Assembly: GCF_000422825.1 (NCBI RefSeq)
Contig: NZ_AUGU01000016.1
Coordinates: 62,001 to 126,000, forward strand
Direction: 5' to 3'
Source of the DNA: Nocardioides insulae DSM 17944
GTDB taxonomy: Bacteria; Actinomycetota; Actinomycetes; Propionibacteriales; Nocardioidaceae
Length of the DNA stretch: 64,000 bases
The notes beneath the pieces were generated by a model. That model was given only the letters and a program-made list of their open reading frames with translations, was not told where the DNA came from and did not search any database. Shown here piece after piece: positions 19,855-28,439 of this stretch. Position 1 is the stretch's first letter; every line of letters begins with the position of its first letter. A program made the translations under genes and the position numbers.

Positions 19855-21278
19855 CCGAGCGGATCGTGGTGGTCGGCCACGGGATGGCAGCGGTCCGACT
19901 GGTCGAGGAACTGGTGGCTCGGGGGGTGCACCGCACCGGCCACATCACCGTCCTGGGCGAGGAGCCGCATCCGCCGTACAACCGGATCCTGCTGTCCGCC
20001 GTCCTGGAGGGCACCCACCGGCCCGAGGCGATCACGCTGCGCTCGCCCGAGTGGTACGCCGAGCACGGGGTCGAGCTGCGACTGGGCACCCGCGTGGTCG
20101 ACGTCCACCGGGAGGCCCGCGAGGTCGAACTGGCCGACCGGCAGCTGGTGCCCTACGACCGGCTGGTCCTGGCCACCGGGTCGATCCCGACCCTGCCGCC
20201 GATCCGCGGACTGGTCCGGGTGGACGGGCAGTTGCACGAGAAGGTGCACGCGTTCCGCAGTCTGGACGACTGTGCGCGGCTCGAGCGGGCGGTGCCCTCG
20301 GCCCGCCGCGCCGTGGTCGTCGGCGGTGGGCTGCTCGGGTTGCAGGTTGCTCGGGCGCTGAGCGTGCGGGGCGTCGAGACCGAGATCGTGGAGGGGGCAG
20401 AACACCTTCTCCGCAGCCACGTCGACGAGAAGTCCGGGGCGATCCTGCGGCGCAGCCTCACCCGGCTCGGCACCACCGTCTACACGGGGGCGCGAGCGGT
20501 GCGGCTCACCGACGACGGCCTGCGGTTGGACAACGGCTACACCCTGGACAGCGACCTGATCGTGCTCACCGCCGGTGGCCGGCCGAGCATCAACCTCGCC
20601 CGCCGGGCGGGACTCTCCACCCGCCGCGGCGTGGTCGTGGAGGACACCCTCGCCTCCGTCGACGACGAGCGGATCCACGCCATCGGCGACTGCGCCGAGC
20701 ACGACGGCCGGACGACCGGGTTCGTCCCGCCGGCCTGGGAACAGGCCGAGATCCTGGCCGACCGGCTGGCCGGGGGGAGCGCGAACTACGACGGGCACCG
20801 GCTGGTGGCCAGGCTGCGGGCGACCGGGCTCGACGTGGCCGTGCTCGGCGACCCCGACCTCACCACCGGACCCGCCCCCGAGGGGGCCGAGGTCGTCGAG
20901 GTCGCCAACCCGATCGCCGGCAGCCGGCGGCGGCTGGTGATCCGGGACGGCGTGGTCGTCGCCGCGACCCTGGTGGGCGACCTGTCCCGGATCGGCCTGA
21001 TCACCCAGGCGTTCGATCGCGGCACCGTGCTCGGTGACCACGAGCCGGGCGCTCTGCTGATGGGGTACGCCGCGGGACCGAGCCCCGACCAGGCCGCCCA
21101 GGCGCTGCCCGACGACGCCGAGGTGTGTGCCTGCGCCGGCGTCTCGGCCGGTCGGATCCGTGCCTGCACCTCCGTCGAGGAGGCCCGCGAGACGACCCGC
21201 GCCACCACCGGCTGCGGGGGTTGCGCCTCCGTCGTACGCACCCTCATCGAGAATGGCCTGCGCGCGGTGCCGTCCTGA
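19851..21278 (+). CDS. nasB: FAD-dependent NAD(P)H reductase with BFD-like 2Fe-2S domain (nitrate reductase partner)
   Basis: 475 residues. Two Rossmann segments are visible: VVVGHGMAAVRLVEEL near the N-terminus and VVVGGGLLGLQVARAL at about residue 155, with the FAD-contact motif IHAIGDCAEHDG. The C-terminal about 60 residues form a BFD-type 2Fe-2S domain with Cys pairs CAC and CGGC. The N-terminal part resembles the NirB N-terminus. It probably passes electrons from NAD(P)H to the adjacent nitrate reductase, like the small electron-transfer subunit in Bacillus/Klebsiella (family knowledge); the symbol is assigned by role. Confidence 0.82.
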   Translation: MTERIVVVGHGMAAVRLVEELVARGVHRTGHITVLGEEPHPPYNRILLSAVLEGTHRPEAITLRSPEWYAEHGVELRLGTRVVDVHREAREVELADRQLVPYDRLVLATGSIPTLPPIRGLVRVDGQLHEKVHAFRSLDDCARLERAVPSARRAVVVGGGLLGLQVARALSVRGVETEIVEGAEHLLRSHVDEKSGAILRRSLTRLGTTVYTGARAVRLTDDGLRLDNGYTLDSDLIVLTAGGRPSINLARRAGLSTRRGVVVEDTLASVDDERIHAIGDCAEHDGRTTGFVPPAWEQAEILADRLAGGSANYDGHRLVARLRATGLDVAVLGDPDLTTGPAPEGAEVVEVANPIAGSRRRLVIRDGVVVAATLVGDLSRIGLITQAFDRGTVLGDHEPGALLMGYAAGPSPDQAAQALPDDAEVCACAGVSAGRIRACTSVEEARETTRATTGCGGCASVVRTLIENGLRAVPS

Positions 21279-21472
21279 CCTGATTCCCCGGTGGCGTCCT
21301 CTCGACCGCTCCCGCCCTGCTGCGGGGGCGTGCCGCGTTCTGTCCGGCCCAATGACCTCGCCTTCCCGTCCCGGCTGCCCGGCTGGCCGGGACGGGACCG
21401 CGTCCTCGCATTGCCGGACCCCTCGTGCTCGTCCCGGGCCACGCCTGGATCCGCCTCATCGCGGAGCGGGGT
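21279..21472. other. Non-coding spacer between nitrate reductase and nirB units
   Basis: First part of the 306-bp gap before nirB. No gene-like frame or convincing terminator was seen. The second part (from 21473) holds the two operator-like motifs and the nirB leader, so nirB probably has its own promoter. Confidence 0.5.
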
Positions 21473-21488
21473 GTGAGGCGGTGAGGAC
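21473..21488 (+). promoter_or_regulatory. Candidate GlnR-type site 1 upstream of nirB
   Basis: GTGAG-GCGGTG-AGGAC, 97 bp before the nirB start. It differs from the narK copy at two of 16 positions. Confidence 0.45.
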
Positions 21489-21514
21489 AACGACACGTTG
21501 GGATTTACACAGCC

Positions 21515-21530
21515 GTCACGCGGTGCGAAC
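21515..21530 (+). promoter_or_regulatory. Candidate GlnR-type site 2 upstream of nirB
   Basis: GTCAC-GCGGTG-CGAAC. It starts 42 bp (four helical turns) after site 1 and ends 55 bp before the nirB ATG, on the same DNA face as site 1. Its left half GTCAC is the GlnR consensus half-site. Confidence 0.5.
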
Positions 21531-21584
21531 ACGCGGTTGAAAGATTCGGTCCCAGCATTCGGAGCAGCGAGAGGAGCGGACCCG

Positions 21585-24143
21585 ATGAAGACTCGTAAGA
21601 CCATCGTGGTCGCCGGGCACGGCATGGTGGGGCACCGGTTCGTGCAGGCGGCCATCGAGCGCGGCCTCACCGAGACCCACGACATCGTGGTGATCGGCGA
21701 GGAGCCGCGGCCGGCCTACGACCGGGTCGCGCTGACCTCGTTCTTCGAGGTGGGGGCCCAGGAGCTCTCGTTCCTGCCCGGCGGCGCCTACGAGGACCCG
21801 CGGGTACGACTCGTGCTCGACACCCAGGTCCTCGGGATCGACCGCGCCTCACACAGCGTCGAGCTCAGCAGCGGCGAGCGGATCGGGTACGACGAACTGG
21901 TGCTGGCCACCGGTGCGTCGCCGTTCGTGCCGCCGATGCCGGGCCACGACCTGGACGGCACCTTCGTCTACCGGACCATCGAGGACCTCGAGGCGATCCG
22001 GGACCGGGCGGCGACCGCTCGCGTCGGCGCGGTGATCGGCGGCGGACTGCTCGGCCTGGAGGCCGCCAACGCGCTGCACCAGCTCGGCGTCCAGACCCAC
22101 GTGGTCGAGCTCGCCCCCCGGCTGATGGCCGTCCAGATCGACGAGGCCGGCGGTCGCACGCTGACCCGCCACGTCGAAGGACTGGGCCTGACCGTTCACA
22201 CCGGCGTGATGTCGGAGTGCGTCCAGGGCGAGGACCGGGTGACCGGGCTGAAGTTCAAGGACCATGACGAGGTCCTGCCGCTGGACATGGTGGTCTTCTC
22301 CGCCGGCATCCGGCCGCGGGACACCCTCGCCCGGGAGGCCGGACTCGACCTAGCCGAGCGCGGCGGCGTGCTCGTCGACGAGCAGTGCCGCAGCTCCGAC
22401 CCGCACGTGTGGGCGATCGGTGAGTGCGCGGCCCCGGGCGGCAAGATGTACGGCCTGGTCGCCCCCGGCTACGACATGGCCGAGATCGTGGTCGACGCCC
22501 TGCTGGGCGGCCCCGGGGTCTTCGCCGGAGCGGACATGTCCACCAAGCTCAAGCTGCTCGGCGTCGACGTGGCCTCCTTCGGAGACGCCCACGCCACCAC
22601 CCCCGACAGCCTCGAACTCGTCTACTCCGACGCCGTCGCCGGGGTCTACAAGAAGCTCGTGATCAGCGAGTGCGGCACCAAGCTGCTCGGCGGTGTCCTG
22701 GTCGGCGACGCGTCGGCGTACGGACTGCTCCGACCGATGGTCGCCTCCGGGCTGCCGCTGCCGGAGAACCCCGAGGAGCTGATCCTCCCGCAGTCCTCCG
22801 GGGCCGGGTTCAGCCTTCCTGCCGAGGCCCAGATCTGCTCGTGCAACAACGTCAGCAAGGGCGAGATCGAGCAGGCGGTCGCGGACGGAGCCGAGTCCCA
22901 GGCCGCGGTGACCCAGTGCACCGGCGCGGGCTCGACCTGCGGGTCCTGCAAGACCCAGGTGAAGAAGATCGTCGAGGACTACTTCGCCGCCCAGGGCAAG
23001 ACGATCGACAAGAGCCTGTGCGAGCACTTCGCGATGACGCGCGCCGAACTGTTCGACGTCGTCCTCGTGCACGGCTACACCCGCTTCGACCAGATCATCG
23101 AGGCGCACGGCCGCGGCCGCGGGTGCGACATCTGCAAGCCGGCGATCGCCTCGATCCTGGCCAGCCAGCTGAACGGACACGTGCTCGCCCGGGAGAACCG
23201 CACCCTGCAGGACACCAACGACGCCTACCTGGCCAACCTCCAGCGCAACGGCACCTACTCCGTCGTACCCAGGATCCCCGGTGGCGAGATCACTCCGGAC
23301 AAACTCATCGTGATCGGCGAGGTGGCCCGCGACTTCGATCTCTACACCAAGATCACCGGAGGCCAGCGGATCGACCTGTTCGGTGCCCGGATGGAGGACC
23401 TGCCGGCGATCTGGACGCGGCTGGTGGACGCCGGGTTCGAGTCCGGACACGCCTACGGCAAGTCCCTGCGGACCGTGAAGTCGTGCGTCGGCTCGACCTG
23501 GTGCCGGTACGGCGTGCAGGACTCCGTCGGCATGGCGATCGAACTGGAACTGCGCTACCGCGGGTTGCGGTCGCCGCACAAGCTCAAGGGCGGCGTCTCC
23601 GGATGCGCCCGGGAGTGCGCGGAGGCCCGCGGCAAGGACTTCGGGATCATCGCCACCGAGAAGGGCTGGAACCTCTACGTGTGCGGCAACGGTGGTGCCA
23701 ACCCCGCCCACGCCCAGCTGCTGGCCGGGGACCTCGACGGGGAGACCCTGATCCGCTACCTCGACCGGTTCCTCATGTACTACATCCGCACCGCCGACCG
23801 GCTCCAGCGCACCTCCACCTGGCTCGACTCGGTCGAGGGCGGGCTGGACCGGGTCCGCGAGATCGTCGTGGAGGACGCACTCGGGCTCGGGAGTGAGCTC
23901 GAGGCCGCGATGGCCGCCCACATCGACACCTACGTCGACGAGTGGAAGGCGACCCTGGAGGACCCGGAGAAGCTCGGCCGGTTCGTCTCCTTCGTCAACG
24001 CCCCCGACACCCCGGATCCGCACATCACCTTCCGTGAGGAGCGGGCGATGCCGGTGCCGGCCGAGCCGACCGGGCCGGTCTCCCTCGGGGCCAGCATCCC
24101 GGTGGGTGCGCCGGTCACCGGTCAGGTGGAGGGCGCTCGATGA
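21585..24143 (+). CDS. nirB: NAD(P)H nitrite reductase large subunit
   Basis: Reduces nitrite to ammonium with six electrons. 852 residues. The FAD/NAD domains are N-terminal (VVAGHGMVGHRFVQ; AVIGGGLLGLEAANAL). A BFD-like 2Fe-2S domain starts at about residue 420 (CSCNNVSKGEIEQAV, CTGAGSTCGSCK). The siroheme/4Fe-4S region has the four Cys as SCVGSTWC (C-x5-C) and GCAREC (C-x3-C). The ATG follows GAGGAG by 8 nt; in-frame upstream sequence is not conserved-looking. The stop overlaps nirD (ATGA). Siroheme supply is linked to the chelatase at 25764. Confidence 0.96.
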   Translation: MKTRKTIVVAGHGMVGHRFVQAAIERGLTETHDIVVIGEEPRPAYDRVALTSFFEVGAQELSFLPGGAYEDPRVRLVLDTQVLGIDRASHSVELSSGERIGYDELVLATGASPFVPPMPGHDLDGTFVYRTIEDLEAIRDRAATARVGAVIGGGLLGLEAANALHQLGVQTHVVELAPRLMAVQIDEAGGRTLTRHVEGLGLTVHTGVMSECVQGEDRVTGLKFKDHDEVLPLDMVVFSAGIRPRDTLAREAGLDLAERGGVLVDEQCRSSDPHVWAIGECAAPGGKMYGLVAPGYDMAEIVVDALLGGPGVFAGADMSTKLKLLGVDVASFGDAHATTPDSLELVYSDAVAGVYKKLVISECGTKLLGGVLVGDASAYGLLRPMVASGLPLPENPEELILPQSSGAGFSLPAEAQICSCNNVSKGEIEQAVADGAESQAAVTQCTGAGSTCGSCKTQVKKIVEDYFAAQGKTIDKSLCEHFAMTRAELFDVVLVHGYTRFDQIIEAHGRGRGCDICKPAIASILASQLNGHVLARENRTLQDTNDAYLANLQRNGTYSVVPRIPGGEITPDKLIVIGEVARDFDLYTKITGGQRIDLFGARMEDLPAIWTRLVDAGFESGHAYGKSLRTVKSCVGSTWCRYGVQDSVGMAIELELRYRGLRSPHKLKGGVSGCARECAEARGKDFGIIATEKGWNLYVCGNGGANPAHAQLLAGDLDGETLIRYLDRFLMYYIRTADRLQRTSTWLDSVEGGLDRVREIVVEDALGLGSELEAAMAAHIDTYVDEWKATLEDPEKLGRFVSFVNAPDTPDPHITFREERAMPVPAEPTGPVSLGASIPVGAPVTGQVEGAR

Positions 24144-24502
24144 GCAGCAAGGTCACCGAGCCGACCCGGGTGTGTGAGCTGGAGCAGATCGACCGCGAGA
24201 GCGGCGTGACCGCCCTGGTCCACGGCCGCGCCGTGGCGATCTTCCGCACCCACGACGACCGGGTCTATGCGCTGTCCAACTACGATCCGTTCGGCAAGGC
24301 ATCGGTCCTGGCCCGAGGGATCGTCGGCACTCGTACTGTGGACGGGGACGAGGTGCCGTTCGTCGCCTCGCCCCTGCACAAGCAGGCCTTCGACCTGCGG
24401 ACCGGTCGGTGCCTGGACCACCCCGACGTGCGGGTGTCGGCGTACGAAGTGATCATCAGTGAGGGCGCGGTCCTCGTGGGAGGTGTCAAGGAGCAGCGGT
24501 GA
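24140..24502 (+). CDS. nirD: Nitrite reductase small subunit
   Basis: 120-residue Rieske-fold protein. The expected Cys-His cluster ligands are absent (the equivalent stretch reads VASPLHKQAFDL), which is normal for NirD. It forms the NirBD assimilatory enzyme. It overlaps nirB by 4 bp at the start and the regulator gene by 4 bp at the end (GTGA). Confidence 0.93.
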   Translation: MSSKVTEPTRVCELEQIDRESGVTALVHGRAVAIFRTHDDRVYALSNYDPFGKASVLARGIVGTRTVDGDEVPFVASPLHKQAFDLRTGRCLDHPDVRVSAYEVIISEGAVLVGGVKEQR

Positions 24503-25686
24503 ACGGCCAGGAACACACCGAGGATCCCCGCGACCCGGGGACGACCCCCGCCGAGGCCACCAGCGGGCCGGCGGGCCAGGGCCCGCTGGCCGGTTTCCGG
24601 ATCGGCATCACCGCGGCCCGCAAGGTGGAGGAGCAGATCGCGCTGCTGGAGCGGCGCGGCGCCGAGACGGTCTGGGGCCCCGCCCTGTCCACCGACCCCA
24701 ACGTCGTGGACGACGCGTCCCTGCGTGCCGCCACCGACGAGGTGCTGGCGGCGCCGGTGGACCTCTTCCTCGCCACCACCGGGATCGGGCTGCGCACCTG
24801 GTTCGACCGGGCCGAGGCCTGGGGGATGCTCGACAAGCTGGTCGGTCACCTCGAGCAGGCGCAGATCCTCGCCCGCGGACCGAAGAGCGTCGGTGCGCTG
24901 CGCCGGCGCGGCCTGCGCGAGCTGTGGGCGCCCGAGTCGGAGTCCTTCGACGACGTCCTGGGCTTCCTGCGGGGCCGCGACCTCACCGGCCAGCGCATCG
25001 TCGTCCAGGAGCACGGGCAGTCGCTGTCCATGGTCGCGCACGCCCTGCGCCGTCAGGGGGCGACCGTCACCACCGTGTCGGTCTACCGGGTGCGGGCGGT
25101 CGACGATCCCGGGCCCCTGTTCGGGCTGATCGAGGAGATCGCCGCCTACCGGGTCGACGCCGTCACCTTCACCGCCGCGCCCGCCGTCGCCGCTCTGATG
25201 GAGGCGGCCGGGTCGGTCGGGAGGCGGGACGACGTGGTGAGCGCCTTCCAGGCCGACGTCGTCGCCGTGTGCGTCGGACCGGTCACGGCCGCCGCCTTCG
25301 AGATGTACGGCGTCCCCACGATGTTCCCCGACCGGTCCCGCCTCGGCGCGATGATCAAGCAGCTCGAGGTCGAACTGCCCTCGCGCCGCGCCGGGCTCTC
25401 CATCGACCTCGCCACCGGACAACAGCTGCTGCTGCACGGCGACGACGTCCTGCTCGACGGAGCCGAGGTCAAGCTCTCCCCGGCTCCCGCCGCCGTACTC
25501 CAGGAGCTCGTCGCCCAACCCGGCAACGTCGTCTCCCGCCCCGCGCTCCTCGCCGCCCTGCCCTCGGGCACGGCCGGTTCGGAGCACGCCGTCGAGATGG
25601 CCGTCGCCCGACTCCGATCCGCGCTGGGCACCAAGAGCATCCAGACGGTGGTCAAGCGCGGCTACCGCCTGGCCGTGGATCGCTGA
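24499..25686 (+). CDS. nnaR: NnaR-like regulator: HemD (uroporphyrinogen-III synthase) domain fused to winged helix
   Basis: 395 residues. The residues at about 30-285 have the HemD fold (GFRIGITAARKVEEQIALLE; ATTGIGLRTWFDRAE). The C-terminal about 100 residues form an OmpR-type winged helix (VSRPALLAALPSG, HAVEMAVARLRSALG, VVKRGYRLAV). In Streptomyces and Mycobacterium, NnaR with this architecture works with GlnR to activate nitrate/nitrite genes (established knowledge). Location directly after nirBD and before the chelatase matches. The GTG has AAGGAG 5 nt upstream. Whether the HemD part still makes uroporphyrinogen III or only senses a ligand cannot be told here. Confidence 0.88.
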   Translation: MNGQEHTEDPRDPGTTPAEATSGPAGQGPLAGFRIGITAARKVEEQIALLERRGAETVWGPALSTDPNVVDDASLRAATDEVLAAPVDLFLATTGIGLRTWFDRAEAWGMLDKLVGHLEQAQILARGPKSVGALRRRGLRELWAPESESFDDVLGFLRGRDLTGQRIVVQEHGQSLSMVAHALRRQGATVTTVSVYRVRAVDDPGPLFGLIEEIAAYRVDAVTFTAAPAVAALMEAAGSVGRRDDVVSAFQADVVAVCVGPVTAAAFEMYGVPTMFPDRSRLGAMIKQLEVELPSRRAGLSIDLATGQQLLLHGDDVLLDGAEVKLSPAPAAVLQELVAQPGNVVSRPALLAALPSGTAGSEHAVEMAVARLRSALGTKSIQTVVKRGYRLAVDR

Positions 25687-25718
25687 TCCGCCCGCACCAC
25701 CGGACCCGTCCTCCCGCA

Positions 25719-25734
25719 GTCACACCGTGGTGAC
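25719..25734 (+). promoter_or_regulatory. Weak GlnR-like palindromic site before cbiX-like gene
   Basis: GTCAC-ACCGTG-GTGAC, 29 bp before the ATG at 25764. It keeps the GTCAC half-site and spacing of the nirB copy, with 11 of 16 identical positions. Tentative. Confidence 0.3.
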
Positions 25735-25763
25735 CGTGGCCCACCAGCCCCGAGGAACCCGCC

Positions 25764-26483
25764 ATGACCAGACTCGTCACCATCGCCCACGGCACCCGCC
25801 TGGCCTACGGCAACACCGTCGCGTCCGAACTCACCCGCGCCGCGGGGGAGCGGCTGGGGATCGAGGCCGTGACGTCGTACGTGGAACTGTGCTCGCCGCT
25901 GGTCACCGACGTGCTCGGCCCCGCCTGGCCCGGTGCGGAGGCGCCGACCGTGGCGGTGCCGCTGCTGCTCTCGACCGGCCACCACGTACGACATGACCTG
26001 CCGGCCGCCGTTGCCACGTCGTACGGCCCGGTCAGGCTGGGCGGACCGCTCGGCCCCGACCCGTTGCTCGCCCACGCGATGGTCGCCCGCCTGCGGACGG
26101 CGGGCGCGCGACCCGGCCAGCCGGTCGTGATGGTGGCCGCCGGCTCCCGGGACCCCCGCGCGACCGCCGATCTCGACGCGGCCGCGGCTCTCCTCGCCGG
26201 CGTCTGGGGCACTCCGGTGCGCTGGGCAGCGCTCGCGGGGCTGGGGAGGCGTCCCGCCGAGGTGATCCGCCCGGGCGACGCGGTGGCGTCCTACCTGCTC
26301 GCGCCGGGGTACTTCGCCGACCGGGCCCGGAGCGAGTCGCTTGCCGCGGGTGCTGGCGTCGTCTCGGACGTCCTCGGCACCCACCCGCTGCTGGTCGACC
26401 TGCTGGTGACGCGGACCGAGTCTCTCCTGGCCGCCGGCGACAGGATGGCGGGGAGCCTGCTCAGCGGAAGTCGAAGAGGATGA
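25764..26483 (+). CDS. CbiX/SirB-type sirohydrochlorin chelatase
   Basis: 239 residues. The chelatase signatures are TIAHGTRLAYGN at the N-terminus (metal-binding His) and LLLSTGHHVRHDLP in the middle. It probably inserts iron into sirohydrochlorin to give siroheme, the NirB cofactor, given the neighbours; cobalt chelation for B12 is possible. Mycobacteria have the same pairing (Rv0259c beside the HemD-like Rv0260c, from memory). Its 3' end overlaps the convergent methyltransferase gene by 23 bp. Confidence 0.85.
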   Translation: MTRLVTIAHGTRLAYGNTVASELTRAAGERLGIEAVTSYVELCSPLVTDVLGPAWPGAEAPTVAVPLLLSTGHHVRHDLPAAVATSYGPVRLGGPLGPDPLLAHAMVARLRTAGARPGQPVVMVAAGSRDPRATADLDAAAALLAGVWGTPVRWAALAGLGRRPAEVIRPGDAVASYLLAPGYFADRARSESLAAGAGVVSDVLGTHPLLVDLLVTRTESLLAAGDRMAGSLLSGSRRG

Positions 26484-27504
26484 TGCCGGTGTCGTCGTCC
26501 GGGCCGAAGGTGCGGTCGACCGGTTCGGTGAGGACCCGCGGGATCCGGTCGGCGGTGTCGGTCACGATCCGAGGCAGCCGCTCGGCGGTGTCGGTCCGGC
26601 TGTCGGCGAACAGCGGCCGGTCGAAGTAGGCGGAATCGGTGACGACCCGGGCGACCGCGTCGACATCGTCATCGCCGTCCTCACCGCTGCCGGCGGTGGC
26701 CGAGGAGTCGGGTGGCGCGGCCGGCTCGGGATCGGGGGTCCGCAGCACCTGGGCCAGGGGCAGGAACGAGGCGCGGTAGCAGGCCGCGTGGAAGGGCAGC
26801 TGCATGCCGTCCATACCGCGGCCGAAGGCGTCGTAGAAGGCCAGCACGTCCTCGACCCGGGCGTCCTGGGCCGCCGTGTCGAGGGAAGCGATGTTGGAGC
26901 GCGACCGGGCGAGATCCTGGATCGTCTCGCGGTGGACGACGTGCCAGTGCCGGAAGGACCGCTCGTCGATCGCACTGACCATCCCCGACTCGTCCAGCTC
27001 GGCGACCAGGTCCTCGCGCTCGGCGTCCTGCTGGCCGAGCAGCCGGCCCAGGCGGCGGACCCACGGGATCCGGGTGTCGTAGAGGTTCCAGATCAGCGCC
27101 ACCCGACCGCCCGGCTTGAGCACGCGGCCGATCTCCGGGAGCGCCAGCTCCAGGTCGAACCAGTGGAACGCCTGACCGGCCACGACGGCGTCGTAGGACC
27201 GATCGGGCACCGGGATCTGCTCGGCGGTGCCGACGGTGGCCCGGACGTCGGGCAACCGGGCGGAGAGGACGTCGAGCATCTGCTCGTCGGGATCGGTCGC
27301 GAACACGTCGTGACCCAGCTCCACCAGGGTCGAGGTGAGCTTGCCGGTGCCCGCGCCGAGCTCGAGCACACTGAGCGGTTGGGAGCCGAGCAGCCACTCC
27401 ACGGCCTCGGTCGGGTAGGCGGGACGGCCGCGCTCGTAGGCGGCCGCCACCGACCCGAAGGAGAGTCGGGGGTCTCGACGCGGGGTACGGGCGGGATCGG
27501 TCAT
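26461..27504 (-). CDS. Class I SAM-dependent methyltransferase
   Basis: 347 residues. A SAM-binding motif VLELGAGTGKLTSTL is at about residues 47-61, with post-motifs DPDEQML, YDAVVAGQAFHWFD and LKPGGRVALIWN. The core is Ubie/methyltransf_11-like. The C-terminal about 100 residues are acidic and low-complexity (GSGEDGDDDVDAV), unlike typical family members. The ATG at 27504 has no Shine-Dalgarno but a -10 TAATCT 7 nt upstream, so it is likely leaderless. The substrate is unknown. Confidence 0.85.
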   Translation of the reverse strand: MTDPARTPRRDPRLSFGSVAAAYERGRPAYPTEAVEWLLGSQPLSVLELGAGTGKLTSTLVELGHDVFATDPDEQMLDVLSARLPDVRATVGTAEQIPVPDRSYDAVVAGQAFHWFDLELALPEIGRVLKPGGRVALIWNLYDTRIPWVRRLGRLLGQQDAEREDLVAELDESGMVSAIDERSFRHWHVVHRETIQDLARSRSNIASLDTAAQDARVEDVLAFYDAFGRGMDGMQLPFHAACYRASFLPLAQVLRTPDPEPAAPPDSSATAGSGEDGDDDVDAVARVVTDSAYFDRPLFADSRTDTAERLPRIVTDTADRIPRVLTEPVDRTFGPDDDTGIILFDFR

Positions 27505-27511
27505 CAGTGGC

Positions 27512-27517
27512 AGATTA
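27512..27517 (-). promoter_or_regulatory. -10 hexamer TAATCT, leaderless methyltransferase
   Basis: On the minus strand, 7 nt before the ATG at 27504. It is separated by only 9 bp from the opposing -10 at 27527. Confidence 0.6.
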
Positions 27518-27526
27518 CCCGCTCGA

Positions 27527-27532
27527 TACGGT
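27527..27532 (+). promoter_or_regulatory. -10 hexamer TACGGT, leaderless Fic-like gene
   Basis: 7 nt before the GTG at 27540. It makes a back-to-back pair with the minus-strand promoter. Confidence 0.5.
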
Positions 27533-27539
27533 GGTTCTC

Positions 27540-28304
27540 GTGACCTCTGCCCCCCGACCCTCCGCAGATCCGTCGTCCTCCGGTGATCCGCTGTCCGCAC
27601 TGGTCTCGCTTGAGGGCGTGGCCTCGGCGTACGCCGCCACCCGCGACGGCATCGACGTGATGCTGCGCGACCGGGGGCTCCGGCGTACCTCGCCGGAGAC
27701 CACCGCGGAGTCGCTGCTCCGCGGGGCCCACGCCAGCGGGGTCCTGGAGGGCTCCTCCTCGACCCTTGCCGAGGTGCGGGAGAGCGGCGGCGACCCGACC
27801 GCGCAGGACGCCGTCCGGCTCTCCGCCGAACTGCTCTCGCTGGTGCCGGTGCTGCGCCAGACGCCGCTCCAGGCCTTCGCCCGCCTGCATGCCGTGGCGG
27901 GGGCAGGGTCGCTGGAACGCGAGGAGCTGGGGCGCCCTCGTGATGCCGCGAGCGCGGCGCGGCTGCGCGAACTCAGCGGCCACCTCACCCGCCACACCGC
28001 GGCCCCTGCCCTGGTGGTCGCCGCCGTTGTCCACGCGGAACTCGCCACCGCGGCACCCTTCCCGTCGCACAACGGGCTCCTCGCCCGCGCCGCCGAGCGG
28101 CTGGTGCTCTTCGCCCGGGGGGTGGATGAGAAGTCGCTCGTCGTACCCGAGGCCGGCCACCTGGCGCTGCGAGCGGAGTACGAGTCGAATCTCCGCGCCT
28201 ACCGGGACGGCGGCCAGGCCGGCGTCCATGCCTGGCTGCTGTACGCCGCCGAGGCCTTCGCGGCCGGCGCGGAGGCCTCACCGCTGCGCCGCGACGCCGG
28301 CTGA
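27540..28304 (+). CDS. Fic/DOC-like protein with degenerate active-site motif
   Basis: 254 residues, mostly helical. The segment APFPSHNGLLARA aligns with the Fic motif HPFxxGNGRxxR but lacks the leading His, the second Gly and the final Arg spacing, so AMP-transfer activity is doubtful. An inhibitory-helix-like segment LEGSSSTLAEV precedes it. GTG at 27540 is chosen because of the leaderless -10; another in-frame GTG at 27507 would put the start in the opposite promoter. The same kind of gene flanks the HAD/ssd locus in other actinobacteria (from memory). Function unknown. Confidence 0.7.
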   Translation: MTSAPRPSADPSSSGDPLSALVSLEGVASAYAATRDGIDVMLRDRGLRRTSPETTAESLLRGAHASGVLEGSSSTLAEVRESGGDPTAQDAVRLSAELLSLVPVLRQTPLQAFARLHAVAGAGSLEREELGRPRDAASAARLRELSGHLTRHTAAPALVVAAVVHAELATAAPFPSHNGLLARAAERLVLFARGVDEKSLVVPEAGHLALRAEYESNLRAYRDGGQAGVHAWLLYAAEAFAAGAEASPLRRDAG

Positions 28305-28405
28305 GGGTCGTGCCGGGACGTCACCCCCAGGTCCAGGACCACCTCATCCGCGGTGGTTCGCCGCATCTGGCGACCGTCGTCGAGCGGGGCGGTCCAGCCC
28401 ACCCT

Positions 28406-28434
28406 TGATCCGTCCCCGGTTCCGGCGTAGAACG
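28406..28434 (+). promoter_or_regulatory. Candidate sigma-70-type promoter of Ms1-like RNA
   Basis: TTGATC and TAGAAC separated by exactly 17 nt in the intergenic gap. The predicted transcription start is about 28440. The -10 lacks the usual final T. Coordinates are good to within a few bases. Confidence 0.5.
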
Positions 28435-28439
28435 GACCT

